The notes beneath the pieces were generated by a model. The model saw only the letters and a list, made by a program, of their open reading frames with translations, had not been told where the DNA came from and made no database searches. 64,000 nucleotides of DNA, taken from positions 6,818,501 through 6,882,500 of the forward strand of contig NC_069367.1 in assembly GCF_021730395.1 (NCBI RefSeq), written 5' to 3'. Both the position numbers and the translations under genes were made by a program. Positions 10,201 to 22,008 of this stretch are shown piece by piece. Origin of the DNA: Mercenaria mercenaria (Eukaryota; Mollusca; Bivalvia; Venerida; Veneridae). Numbering within the stretch: position 1 is the stretch's first letter; every line of letters starts with the position of its first letter.

Positions 10201-12100
10201 TCAGTAGTGAGCAAACATCAGTAAAACATTACTAGAAATAGACAGATTATACACAGATACATATTTACGCAGTATATATAATGTTCTGGATACCAAGCAT
10301 GGCTATCTACAAAAAGACTGATAATTCCAATGTACGCTAGCACGTACGCGCAGGTAAGCTTTAATTACAGAGCATCACTTTCTGAAGAAAGACACATATT
10401 AGTATATACATTAACAGTTATATACTTTGGTCATCACTTGCTACTAACAGAAAAAAGCATATACCCAGAAACATTAGTATATACACTATGACATATACAT
10501 TTTGGTTACCCTGTTATCACTTGCTACTAATATAAAAAAAAAATGGTTACCTTATAATCACTACTGCAAACAGAGAAACCAAACAAACTAACAACGCATT
10601 GTCGACAAGCACAAATATTAATTAAACTTGGTTTCTAAAGTAACTGACTTAAGTAGGGACACTGCAACGCACGCTAGTACATACGCATATTTAAACATTC
10701 CAAAATAATGTAATGACTTGTACTACAGTACGAACACATAAACACACATACAGCCATTAATATAGACTGTTTCTAAAATACTTGAACAATGCAGCGCACA
10801 CTAGCACGCATACATATTTACACTTTCAAGAATTAATATAATATCAATATTAACGCCAGCACGTACGTATAGACACATACGAATTAATATAGTTTGTTTC
10901 TTAAATTACTGTCTGTGAATAGGAAAACAATGCACCACATGCCAGTGAGCATATAAACTTACTTGTTCAAATGATTATTCAATTTTTGCATGTTAACGCG
11001 TACGTATAGGCACAGACATATTAATATTGTTTCGTTAATACCTCCCTCGCTAGCACGCATGTATATTTACATTTTATTTACCCTGGCATCATGTCTACAA
11101 AACGCTTATGTATTGGCAGATTATCAGTAATAATACACTCTAAAATACTGTCATGTAAGCTAGCAAGTAATTGTAAACTTCATGTATACACATATATTTT
11201 ATACAAAACACTTACGTATTTAGAGATTAGATGATTTATTTCGGCATAGGAAACATACAATGGTTTACAAACATATATGATAAAATAACAGCATTACTAA
11301 AATAGAATGATGTAAGTTTCAGTTGAGAAAAAAAAAAAAAAAAAAAAAAAGAAACAAATTAAACCATGACATGCTTCTAATACCAAGGATAACACAATAA
11401 AGCTCCAGCGCTTATTTCCATTGGGATCCTTGTAGTATTGGTGGCATGACATAAAGGGGCAAATTTAAAATACACCGAAATAAAACTTTGATAATATCAC
11501 AATTGATTTGAATATCACAGGTGAACTTTGAAATGTCATTATCACAGCTAATTGAATTTAATTTGTAGAGACAAAAATCTAGTGGACACATTTAACAAAC
11601 AAAAAATATCACAGAAACACTTAATCACAATATACCAGTTAAGTAATACCATTTTTTTCAGAAGGCAATACGTAAGCATATCATAGAATTAAATGATTAA
11701 AATTAAGATATTAGTAAAATAAAAAGACATACCTAATATGAAACAAGCAGCGAAACTTAAAAAAAACAGTTTGATAAAAATGTAGTAGACATCAACTAAA
11801 AACTGTTCATCAAGTGACTTTTGACGGTAACCTTAAAATGATGCAACTTTTCTATTTTTGTTATATCTAATGGTAACCCATTCCATAGTTTTGAACCTAT
11901 AAAGCAAACTGAACTTGAGCCCGACCCATTTACCTTAGGAAGACAATAACCTTGTACGTTATCAGTAATTTTACGATTAAAACATTACCATATACGCTTT
12001 CATGTAGTCGTAAACATTATGGATACAAAACACTTTATTTATACATTATCAGTAATAGACATTTTGGCGTAAATGTGTATGTACACGACTAGTACATGTG
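10200..12100. repeat. Degenerate repeat array (gctagcacgtacg motif)
   Basis: A motif close to gctagcacgtacgtatattt recurs at about 10338, 10676, 10802, 10857, 11050, 11157 and 11995, again near 13617. It is usually preceded by a taaaacactg block and followed by gtaaac and by a tacaaaacactta-tt and attatcagtaata block. Spacing is irregular, about 60-340 bp. It looks like an old, diverged tandem array, interrupted by the LINE 3' end at 11229-11975. Confidence 0.5.
11229..11975 (-). mobile_element. LINE 3' end: ORF2 C-terminus and 3' UTR
   Basis: On the minus strand, about 11965-11797 reads RKITDNVQGYCLPKVNGSG, then FIGSKLWNGLPLDI and FKVTVKSHLM before a stop. The G-S-K-x-W-N-x-L-P signature and the closing F-K-x-x-x-K-x-x-L are diagnostic of the C-terminal end of CR1/Jockey-like ORF2 proteins. 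A 3' UTR of about 560 bp follows, ending near 11229 with an AATAAA in atgccgaaataaatcat. A run of A at 11329-11350 lies inside it. The piece is 5'-truncated and sits in the degenerate array. It could belong with the ORF1 at 13.95-14.75 kb. Confidence 0.8.
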
Positions 12101-13140
12101 ACAAAAGTGGGATGGTATTGTTTCAAGATAACAACGAAAACGTATTATCGGTTAATATTAATACCAAGCGCAGCTGAGATTAACCAATCTTGCATATCGC
12201 CATTTTGAATATTGAAAGATTCTAGAAAAATAAAATATCCCACAATGATCGAATGTATTTCTCGACTTCTACGCTCCGTAACTCAGTCGCCCAGTGTGAA
12301 ATGTTTACACAAATGTGGACCACAACCATATTTCATAGGAAACTTGGAGCCATCGAACTATTCCTATCTATATTAAAACGATGAACATTAGAAAATCAGG
12401 AGAGAGGCTGCCAGAAAAGTAAATACTCCAACATTTAACTTTATGTTATTAATAGTCTTGTTCAAGTTATGAAGAGAACAATTTTCAGAAGATATATTCT
12501 AATATATCATAAGACATTTTTGCTCGCTTCGCTCTGAATAAATATTACAGTGTTAGCTTATCCTACTGCCTCCAAACCAACGTCAGTTTGCAATAAAAAT
12601 GTTATAATGTGGCTACAGTAAAAGGATATCCAAGAATATTCAACAAAAATAAATTCGCAATACTCGTAATAATTACAAGCATTATTTTCTGTTCCATATA
12701 AGCATGCTACAACTTCAGGATTAAAGACAGTATTTTTTTACTTTTATTCCAGCCAGGATTTCCACATATGTATTGCTTCTCGTGCAGTGACTATGTTGCC
12801 CATTAAAACATTTTTTTACCTTTTTGCCTAATCGTCTTAAGCGTTCTTATTTTGCATAACCTGTTGCTTCGAATATGCTATTCATTATTTATACAATTAT
12901 GTTTATTTGTATATGAACATGCTAACAAAGGAAGTAATTTCATGGTTGACACAGATGCACAAAATTGCTTTTCGCAATTGTAAATTTTATTCTAAGTAAA
13001 TGGATGTTTCGCACTGTGTTAACTGTCGGTTTCAGCTCCTTTTACATATTTTATTCAAACGTAATAAAACTTAATATAAATCATCAATCAAGTAGACGTA
13101 ACCTCTTTTCTCCAGACGAATTGTGCACAGTTAACTGTTA
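12100..13140. other. AT-rich stretch without recognised features
   Basis: Read on both strands; no coding pattern, tRNA or repeat recognised. It may be remnant LINE or array sequence too decayed to read. Confidence 0.5.
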
Positions 13141-13149
13141 ATATCAATA

Positions 13150-13345
13150 AAATCTGCAGAAAGATCCTTTGGAAGCAAGGAAAGCAACAAAGCAGAATAA
13201 CATCAGCCTCGGTTTGACTGAGACTGTTCACGAGAGGTAATGAAAATTTGCAACACCTCTCACACCCCCTAGGACCGGAAGCAGAACTCTATATAGCACA
13301 TCTATTGAATGCACTCCATGATCCCAAAGGGCCAAGTCCCATAGT
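13150..13345 (-). repeat. Interspersed repeat unit (ATTACCTCTC family)
   Basis: Reversed, this reads ggccctttgggatcatggag, a ttctgcttccggtcctaggg block, gttgcaaattttcattacct and tgcttccaaaggatcttt. These are the same landmarks in the same order as the units beside both receptor genes, so the family is dispersed and not confined to the receptor duplication. Confidence 0.65.
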
Positions 13346-13399
13346 AATATCAGAGCTGAGTTAGAACTGATCTTGCTTATCGCGTGATTGTTTCTTTTT

Positions 13400-13950
13400 T
13401 TTGCACCGGACGTTTTATCACGTACGTTCCCGATACGTCTTAGTATGTAAACTGGCTGAATTATTTGTTATTATTATGCTATTGAAAATGTGTTCTCTCA
13501 ACTGTTTAGAAAAAAACCCTCAAAATTGATCGAAATGCATATACATATACGTACTCATGTACATTTCCATTTACGCTGAAAAGGTCTAATAATACAATTT
13601 AAAACACTGCCATATACACTAGCATGTAGTCTTAATCAATCTGTTCTTTACTTTTTAACTATTTTTATCTTATCATTTGTTGTAGAATAGAAAATTTATC
13701 TCTGTTAAATTCATAAATAGGGCGTGTATAAATTTAATATATTAGATTGTGGGTGATAAACATGCAATCAATTTTCTCAAAACTAAGTTACTTCATTTAA
13801 TTATACAGTTATAAGTAACAACAGATCACTATACGTGCAAGTCATGTTACACATTCACTGAGGCGACACTTTATCGAAGGTAACACTGCGCGCCAAAAAG
13901 TAGGTGTAAGTCGGTATTGGCCATCTCTAATTCAAGTTCAGTGCCAAAAG
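13400..13950. other. Non-coding stretch with one array motif
   Basis: It holds one copy of the degenerate array motif near 13580-13640; otherwise nothing recognised. Confidence 0.45.
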
Positions 13951-14740
13951 AACCCCATGCGTAAGAACGTTCAGTTCAACAAAATATTTCAGGTCACTTT
14001 TCCTATGGGTTCGACGAACATTTTTCGCTTTATCTTTCGTCGGAATGATTCCATCGTGGAACTAACACTATCAACTAGGCCTCTTTTAGGAAGAGTTATT
14101 TCGATCTTTCCCTAGTTAGTTTTTCGTTAATAAAGACACCTTTCATATCATTGGTCTTGCACATAACCCTCGATTAAAGACATTTCTTTCTGGCGTGATA
14201 ATTAGTAAATTTTATCAATGTTTTCTTAAGATGCCCGGGCCCAACACGATGTGTACGATCTATTGCATTTTAAGTTAAGTGGAGACCTAACTAAGCTGGC
14301 AATATTCATGACTTCATGTTCACTTTCGTCTACACCTGAAATTCGGAGGTTATTCCTTCTACTATACTGCTCATCCTGGTCCAATTTCTTTTCCATGTAT
14401 TCAACTCTGTCACTCAACTTTTATTTTTCATTTCAAGGCAATCTATTTGACCTTGAAAAAAGGTTAAAACTCCGTCAATAACTCGTTTTGTGATTTCATC
14501 GAACATCTCTACTTTCTTGTTTCAGAGAGACTTTTACTGTTTCAGCTATATTAGACAAAACTGACTGTGAACTTTCAGACTTACTCGCCATATTGGAACT
14601 ACTTTCATCAATTATTGCCAAATTTTCAACATGTTTGTGCTTTTTAGAATCGATCTGATTAAAAGGTGACGAAACTGGATGCTTTTTACTTGATAAAGAC
14701 GGCGTAGATACTTTAGATATGTTATCTGACATTAAAGCTC
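13950..14740 (-). mobile_element. LINE ORF1 remnant
   Basis: On the minus strand, an ATG at 14732 opens a Ser/Lys-rich N-terminal part (MSDNISKVSTPSLSSKKHP). Further on come VEYMEKKLDQDEQYSRRNNL and RISGVDE, then about 14271-14175 reads AIDRTHRVGPGHLKKT and LIKFTNYHARKKCL. After a stop, GVFINEKLTRERSK can still be read. E-Q-Y-S-R-R-x-N-L-R-I-x-G-V, the H-R-V-G motif and F-I-N-E-x-L-T are the hallmarks of the coiled-coil/RRM-type ORF1 proteins of CR1/L2-like LINEs. The copy is interrupted by several stops and shifts. Its ORF2 would be expected just below 13950 and is not there. Confidence 0.82.
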
Positions 14741-14809
14741 CATCTTGACATAATCTTGCATTGTCATAATTGATCGCACATTATATTTGTTGAGAAGTAT
14801 AGTATTTTT

Positions 14810-15944
14810 ATACGCCCGAAGGGACGTATTATGTTATGACGCTGGTGTCCGTCCGTCCGTCTGTCCGTGCCCGCGAAATGATGGTTAAGTGACTGCATAA
14901 CGGTACTTTCTCTTTGATGTCATTCATTCCGTTCTGTTTATGTGACTATTTTTCTTTTTATGTGACTGTTAGAACAATAGAGAGAACAATGGGGAAGTCA
15001 CATAAAGACCGTTTCGTTAGAACGTCCGTCCGTCTGTCCGTCTGTCCGTTAGCAATTTCGTGTCCGCTCTGTAACTCTTAAACCCCTTGAAGGATTTCAA
15101 GGAAACTTTACACAAATGTTCACCACACCGAGACGATGTGCAGAGCGCATGTTTTGGATGTCTCGCTTCAAGGTCAAGGTCACACTTAGGAGTCAAAGGT
15201 CATATCAGTTTGTTTCGTGTCCGCTCTGTAACTCTTGAACCCCTTGAAGGATTTCAAAGAAACTTGACACAAATGTTCACCACACCAAGACGACGTGCAG
15301 AGAGCATGTTCCGGATGACTTGCTTCAAGGTCAAGGTCTCACTTGGGGGTCAAACGTCATATCAGTTTGTTTCGTGTCCGCTCTGTAACTTTTGAACTGC
15401 TGGAAGGATTTCAAAGAAACTTGGCAGGAATGTTCACCACATTGTAACGATGTGCAGAGAGCATGTTCCGTATGACTCGCTTCAAGGTCAAGGTCACACT
15501 TAAGGGTCAAATGTCATATATGACTTTGCTTTGTGTCTATTGCTCTGCATTGCAGTGCTCTTGTTTTTATTTGGCAGATCTCTTTTTTGTACTTACAATA
15601 ATTTTTTTTTTAATTACTTCCTTTTATGTTACTATAAATAGCTTTTTTTTGAAACTTTTTTATTATTGGCCGTAGGGAAAAACCGAGACCACTTTTCTGT
15701 GGTACAACATGGGTGGTACCTCCATTTTTTAGGTGTATTTTTACATACCTGTACCTGATAAGGATTTTTTTTGTAGACTTTGAATATTTTTTTTTGTGGA
15801 CTGAGATTTGTTTTTTGAAGTTTTCCTTTTGTTGTTCCAGTCCTTTGGGACTACAACAGTCAAGTTCTTAAAATTTTGCTCCCATCCTATGATGTAAGCC
15901 TTCGGGCGTATATTGCCCCGCTTGGCGGCGCTCTTGTTTTTATA
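14810..15944 (+). repeat. Tandem-monomer element (atacgcccgaag family)
   Basis: It opens with atacgcccgaagggacgtat and closes with cttcgggcgtatattgcccc and gcggcgctcttgt; the first 12 bases are inverted at the end. Behind the head are two CCGTCCGTCTGTCC boxes (about 14848 and 15025), then three monomers of about 157 bp starting at about 15060, 15218 and 15375 (each begins gtgtccgctctgtaactctt). The translated frames at 15087-15675 are shadows of this array. No protein of its own. Confidence 0.8.
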
Positions 15945-15949
15945 TATAA

Positions 15950-16400
15950 CGAGACTTTACGACCAAATTAGCTTTTATTTTACATGTGTTTCTATTTACA
16001 ATGCTTTTATTCTACATTTTTTACCCCGAAATTCGGTTAATATTCACTGAATATGTAAGAGCCTTAGCCGATTCGGAAACTAGAAAAACATATTGTATTT
16101 GAAATACACCCATTTGTACAGAATATTCTTACTGTACCTTCAATTTTCTTGCTGCATGCAATCAAAGTTTCATAAAAGAATAGCCAACGAAAAAAGGTAT
16201 CTTTTTTCTGCGAAAACATCACAGTTAGCTCTTGAGATTTTCACAGTTTTGCATATACTTCTGTTGAAAAATCATAATTGTAAATTCCAGCATTTTTTCT
16301 AAAGCATTTTTAGGTACAACTTTTTCGAAAAATCATAGGTAAATATGATACATATCGTTTTGAAAAAGTATTGTATTGTACGTGTATATGGTTGCCTTAT
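15950..16400. other. 3' flank of the 16.4-17.0 kb gene
   Basis: AT-rich, with no clear polyadenylation hexamer on the minus strand directly after the stop. Nothing else recognised. Confidence 0.45.
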
Positions 16401-16982
16401 TTAAAAATATCCCCGTTCAAGTTTAAAGGCCACATAAATGACGTAAGCTTTTGCATTGTTCCTCTCAGCACGTCCGGTACACAGAGAACGGTTGCCCAAT
16501 TTTCGATCTTTTTCCTTAAAAGCATAGTAGGTAATTAACGCTTGTTCGATTGCATGCGAGTAATCTTGATGATTGTGCAGTAGACCCGATCCACAATCTC
16601 TGGGAAGCGATCCTTTTGTAAAGGCACAAAGGACTATAAGCCCATCGAAACCTTCAGGTCTGTATTTATTATTCCATCGTCCATTTACGCCACCATCTAG
16701 TTTCCATGTTTTGAAGTTTTCAGGGTCAAAATCTTTATTTTTTTTCTTTCTAGCAAATGACTTACCGATAACAAACTCGTCTACGGGCCCTCTGTTGTTT
16801 TCCACAGACTTGATGATATCGTCAACGTCGTCCACCAGGTCATCAACTGTCGAAGATATACTAGCACCAGGACAATAATATAGCTTTCTATTAGGCGCAT
16901 ATCCTCTTTGCCTTCTAAATTCTCCTCTTTCATTATATTCGCACCATTCCCCATGGACGAGATCAGAATAAGTTGAGGCCAT
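16401..16982 (-). CDS. Uncharacterised 193-residue protein with a faint GIY-YIG-like pattern
   Basis: I do not recognise a named gene. The protein starts MASTYSDLVHGEWCEYNERG, continues with an acidic stretch (TVDDLVDDVDDIIKSV, 45-60) and then a compact core: FVIGKS (70-75), GVNGRW (98-103), GFDGLIVLCAFTKG (111-124), HAIEQALITYYAF (143-155), LGNRSL (162-167) and AYVIYVAFKLE (179-189). The order Y/V-IG-K, a later Arg (R102) and a Glu in a helix (E146) resembles GIY-YIG nucleases, but the first GIY strand is not clear, so this is a hint only. It has no signal peptide or membrane segment, so it is probably cytosolic or nuclear. Upstream on the minus strand is ttttctttaattttcag about 24 bases before the ATG, a good splice acceptor, so a 5' UTR intron is likely. 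The even codon pattern and absence of stops favour a real gene or terminal exon. Confidence 0.7.
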   Translation of the reverse strand: MASTYSDLVHGEWCEYNERGEFRRQRGYAPNRKLYYCPGASISSTVDDLVDDVDDIIKSVENNRGPVDEFVIGKSFARKKKNKDFDPENFKTWKLDGGVNGRWNNKYRPEGFDGLIVLCAFTKGSLPRDCGSGLLHNHQDYSHAIEQALITYYAFKEKDRKLGNRSLCTGRAERNNAKAYVIYVAFKLERGYF

Positions 16983-17006
16983 TTTGTATTACCAATTGAG
17001 CAGGAC

Positions 17007-17024
17007 CTGAAAATTAAAGAAAAC
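17007..17024 (-). promoter_or_regulatory. Putative 3' splice site upstream of the 193-residue ORF
   Basis: The minus strand reads tttctttaattttcag, a pyrimidine-rich tract ending in AG. The exon would start at 17006, about 24 bases before the ATG. The matching donor and first exon were not located; they may lie above 17.2 kb. Confidence 0.45.
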
Positions 17025-17029
17025 ATTAA

Positions 17030-17690
17030 TAAGCGTGGATAAATGAAAAGTTCGAAACTGAACCACTGTTCATGAAGCCATATGTTTTTATCATGTTATT
17101 TGATAATATAATCAATCAAAGCACTGAGAGTACTGATGGGTCGGGGCAGTTCAGCTGCATTTTTAACATGGCAGGGTAGATTTACTCCAGAAATCGGTTT
17201 ACGCCTGGTATTTTCAAGATTCATGCACGCGCTGTAGGTACAAACAAACCAGTCTATAAATACATTGTACTATGTAGCTTTGAAATATGTCAAAATATTA
17301 AACTCGCACATGAACACAAATTCAACTTTATTGTACGAATCCTATACATGATGACTTTAACATATCTGTCTTTAGTAAATAGTATCAGTTTGGCTTGTCA
17401 ATTCAAAGAATTATTTGTGTATTAAAGGTTAAACTCTAATATTTTACATAACACATCTGCGATATGTGTACCTACACTGATTTGAGAAACCCAAGTTCCG
17501 GATTAAGACTATTCACTTGCAGTGACCATTACGGCAGCTAACAAGAGCAGTCACAGGAGACAGCGCCCCCGACTATTTCGATGCTAGATAGGGAAACTGG
17601 ACAGCCTGTCACTGGACTGTCAAATGACTCTAATAGTGGAAGAAGATCTTGCACATTAACTTGAGTCTGTCAAAAATATTAAGTAATGAG
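17030..17690. other. Non-coding stretch
   Basis: Possible 5' intron of the gene at 16.4-17.0 kb. No exon, promoter or repeat identified. Confidence 0.4.
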
Positions 17691-18215
17691 AGAGGTAAAG
17701 ATAAGTGTATCAAAACACAAAGTATAATTCTAAGCAAAAAGAGGATATAATTAATAAAATATTGGTGCAAGAGTTATGTACCTTGTGTCCTATAATTTAG
17801 GCGATCATGTGGCACAACTACTTCAAGTTAGAATCAAATGCATTTCGTAATAACTGAGATATAGTGAAAATGCAACAAAATTAACCTTATATTCTAAATA
17901 AAAGGGGGCATAACTCATGAAAAAATGGTGCCAGAGTTATGCCCCTTATGTCACATGATGTGGGCGGAAAAACTATTTAAAGTTTGAATCAAATCAATTT
18001 AGTAATAACTGAGATAGGGAGAAAGTGTATCAAAACTTTTACCTGAAATTCTAAGTAAAAAGGGGGATGATTCGTGAAATTTTGGTGCAAGAGCTATGGC
18101 TCTGTGTTATAAGATGTGAGTGATGATGTTGAACAACTATTTTAAGTTTGAAATCAAATCAATTTAGTAATGACTGAGATAAAGTAGAAGTGCATATTTT
18201 AATTTACTCTACTTC
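17690..18215. repeat. Tandem block of about 150-160 bp monomers
   Basis: Three to four diverged monomers carry the landmarks aaagggggcataactcatga, a gtgccagagttatgcccctt block, agtttgaatcaaatcaattt and agtaataactgagatagg. The same monomer occurs once at about 24800-24870 next to a head with cgccgac and gtcgagctaaa, so this is a headless or truncated member of that family. Confidence 0.65.
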
Positions 18216-18349
18216 AGTATAACATAATTTCACGCGGTATAGTGTGAAATATTTGTCTTATGCGAACCGTACTTGATACAAGGTAGTGATATATTGGTCG
18301 GTCTTTATGCACGTTTTTCTCATGGTTGAGTATGTATGTTGTAAAAGTG

Positions 18350-21300
18350 TATTTGATTGTCATTCTACCAGGCGACTTCACACAAAACTAAACTTATCCA
18401 ACATGCATTTATATGCTTTTCGACCACGTATGCAGCCATGGATCAAAATATGCAACAAAATGAACAGCAAAATGAGCTTCTTACTAGAATGGAAATGCTT
18501 ATTTCCACCAAACTTCAAGCCTTAGAACAATCACAGAAGGAATTCTCACAGACACAGATTTCTCGTCTCCAAGTCAGTTTAGGACAGGCAGACAGTTACA
18601 CGTTTCACAAAGAAAGGAAACGAAGAACAAAGCATGGTGAACGTCAAAGTCTTGGAAAAGCTGAGAACAGCCGATGGTTTTCTGCAAGACTGCGCAAGGG
18701 AGAACCCTTGCGAGGCCGTTTCTTCTGCGCAGCAAAAAGTCTCAGAAGGTATGGACTTGTTAATTCATCGCCAAAAATTGATAAAACTCGCAGAATCTAG
18801 TGACTCTGGGTGGCGAGTTGTGCAAGAATACGAAGCTCAGCCGCTTGCCGAAAATGAAGAAGACTAGAAAAAGATTTTCCGGGCTCAATTAAAAGCGGAC
18901 CGGAAGTTGAAGCAAGAGAGACGTTCTATGGGATTTCGCTTCTCTCCATAATAATAATTATGCACGTAATACTTTACCGACCAGAGAAGGTAAACCAGCG
19001 CTACAGAATAGAGCTTCACCAGCAGCGCAGGGATGGAACCAGTCATCACAGGGTCGCAAACCAGGGACCTGATTCCGTTGCGGTCGAGCTGGGCACTGGA
19101 TAGCGGACTACAGGACGATGTTGAGCGATGGTGAATGCGCAACAGTCAAATACACAGTAGCTCATATTGTTCATTTTTTTGAAACTACAATAATGAATAT
19201 TCTGAAATTATTACGCCAGTTGGCAGAATACATAGATGTTTAAATCACTGGAAAGAAGTTGGGGCTAATCAGTATATTTTGCAGGTCGTAAGTGAAGGCT
19301 TTAAATTACCATTCAGAAATATTCCTAGTTCTGAAATGTTTGGAAAACAATAAATCGGCTATGGATAACCCTGCGTTTGTTCAAACAGAAATTCGAACTT
19401 TACTTTCAAAAGGCTGTATTTCAGAAGTTAAGGATAAACCATACATTGTAAATCCTTTGACGGTCGCTTATGGAAAATCTGGTAAGCCGCGTCTAGTTTT
19501 AGACTGCAGACAAATAAATCCTGATCTTTTCAAGTACAAATGCCGTTTCGAAGATCAGTCGGTAGCAAAACCTATGATTGGGAAGGGAGATTATCTATTC
19601 TCATTTGATATTAGAAGCGCATACCATCACGCTATGATATTTCCAGAGCATAGAAAGCTTCTAAGTTTCTCATGGGAATCAAATGACACGGTAGTTTATT
19701 ACGCGTTTAATGTCTTTCCATTTAGCATTTCTACAACAGGGTACATATTTACAAAACAATTGAGAACTGTAGTCTCAAAATAGAGATCTCTTGGTCATAA
19801 AAATTGTGTTGCTCTTGGACGACGGTATGGGTGATGACAGCACCTTTTCGATAACGTTGGAAATGTCAGTTTTTGTGCATAAAGATTTGATGAATTTTGG
19901 TTTCATCATGGCGGAAGATAAATGTAACTGGTTGCCATGTCAAAGCACTGTCTGGTTAGGTTATCTTTGGGATATCTTAAACGGTATTCTCATAGTCATA
20001 AACGAACGCGTCTCGAAAACAGAATGTCTTTTGAAAAAATTCATCGATAGCGTAAGTCAAGGAAAAACCTTTTTCTCCGTGCGAAACGTTGCCAATTTAG
20101 TTGGTCAACTGATCTCCATGCAATCGTCTGTGGGACAGATTGTAAGGTTAAGGTCAAGGTCAGTCGTGCTAGCTGGGACGCACCTGTCATGCTAAGTTCT
20201 CGGGCTTACGACGAGCTTATTTTTTGGAATGTCAATTTTAAGAGCTCTTAATAAGGGAAATCTTTTAAGGAGACAGATTTATTTTCAGTAGATGAAGATA
20301 TTATTCAATGTACCGTCGTTTGTGACACCAGTGAGCTGGATTTGCAGGGTTCATTGAGGGTGATGAAGAAAGTCAAGTAATTGGTTGTTGGTCTGAGTTC
20401 GTGAGTGGTTTGAGTTCAACCTGGAGAGAGCTCGAGATAGTTCACAGGGTTTTGAACACATCGGTTTAAAGCCTGGAAAGGCATAACGTGTGTTTGAACA
20501 CAGACAATAAGAAAGTTGTATCTATTTAAAAAAATAGGTAGTAAAAAGCAATATTTGCAGGATATCGCAGTTGACGTGCACAAAATTTGCACAAAGCACA
20601 ATGTGACCACGTTCCCAAAATGGGTTCCGAGAGCAGATAACTCAGAGGCAGACTTTTTTAGTAGATGTACGGATAGAGATGATAGGGCTGTAGAAGGTAG
20701 TGTGTTCAAATTGTTAGACAACAAATGGGGACCACTTACATTTGATGTATTTGCTTGTAGCTATAACACAAAATGCAAAATGTTCTTTTCTAAGTACTGG
20801 TGTCCGGGAACGACAGGAATTAATGCTTTCAATTTTAAATGAGCAAGAGAGAGCAATTGGCTGGTTCCTCCGCCTAGATTAGCGGCTCAGTGTATAGAAA
20901 AGGTGCGCACAGATAAGTGCACTTGTACTTTGATGGTTCCAGTTTGGAAATCCGCCCCGTTTTGGCCGTTACTGTTTCCATGCGGTAAGACAATGCTTAA
21001 ATCTGTGCACGATTATTACAATTTTCCACCAGGTAAATTATCCAGACGCGGCAGGAGACGAAATGGCATATTTGATGGTAGAAAATCTACATTTTGGTTT
21101 TATTGCTGTAAGATTTATTCAGTGATATGTTTTTCAATTTGTGCAGGCTTGAAGATGAAGAGCGGTATAGACAATGAAATACAGAGGAGTGGTTCACGAC
21201 ATGAGAGTTTCGATGAACTGTCTTCTAAAATGTCATCTTTCCTAGTGAATTCTAAAAGTAACATCACTGTTTCGAAGTATTTTTTTCTATTTTAAAATGT

Positions 21301-22008
21301 GGGAAGAGTTCAGTTCTTCCAAAGGTGGTTCAGCGCTACCGGCTCGGCCTATTCATATTGCATTATACTTAACGGATTTAATAGACAAACAGTCATCAAA
21401 TTCTATGATTTCGAACACTGTTTATGGCATAAAATGGGCGCATTCGTTGAGAAACCTTGCAGATCCGACCAGCAATTTGTTTGTGCTAAATTTACTTGAA
21501 GCTGCAAAAAAACATTTTACAAACCTAAATCTTAAAAGGATCCGATCTCTACAGACTATCTTGTTTCTTTATGTGTACAGTACACGCATGCATCAGATGT
21601 TCTCGTTCTGCATGACTTATCTATGGTTCTTATAGCATTTGCAGGATTTTTAAGATTTGATGAATTGAGTAAATTACATTTTTTCGATACATATTTTTCT
21701 GTTCATATCAGGAAAAGCAAGACCGACCAATATCATTGCTGTGATAATATCGTTGCGGTGATACTATCGTTATATCAAAGGATGTGTCCGAAGCTTGTCC
21801 ATTTATGATGTTCAAACGTTATTTTATGGTCGCTGGCTTGTCCGTCCAAAACGATGTTTTTCTGTTCAGGCTATGTTAAGGATCAAAAGACAAGACAAGT
21901 GTCATGTCATTAATAAGAATAAATCATTGAGCTACACTCGCGCTAGGGAGTGTTTAGTTTCTAGACTTTTTAGAAATTTTCAGGTGTCTTTATCTTCGGC
22001 TTTGTAGG
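18350..22008 (+). mobile_element. DIRS-order retroelement, broken fossil
   Basis: A tyrosine-recombinase retrotransposon in the plus orientation. Parts in order are a gag-like region (about 18400-18870; motifs LLIHRQKLIKLAESSDSGW and VVQEYEAQPLA), a zinc-knuckle remnant near 19070-19120 (FRCGRAGHW), a reverse transcriptase (about 19290-20190; KPRLVLDCRQIN, FSFDIRSAYHH), an RNase H-like region (about 20500-20840; WVPRADNSEADFFSR) and a tyrosine recombinase (about 21300-22000; AFAGFLRFDEL). The gag/RT pairing and the recombinase in place of a DDE integrase identify the order. The copy is broken, with roughly ten breaks. Terminal repeats were not recognised, so its age cannot be dated from them; the amount of decay suggests a moderately old insertion. 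A tandem-monomer element abuts its 3' side. Confidence 0.88.

Noticed and set aside
14251-14481. Plus-strand frame over the LINE ORF1 region
   Set aside because: It is the antisense shadow of the ORF1 remnant, which has clear family motifs on the minus strand.
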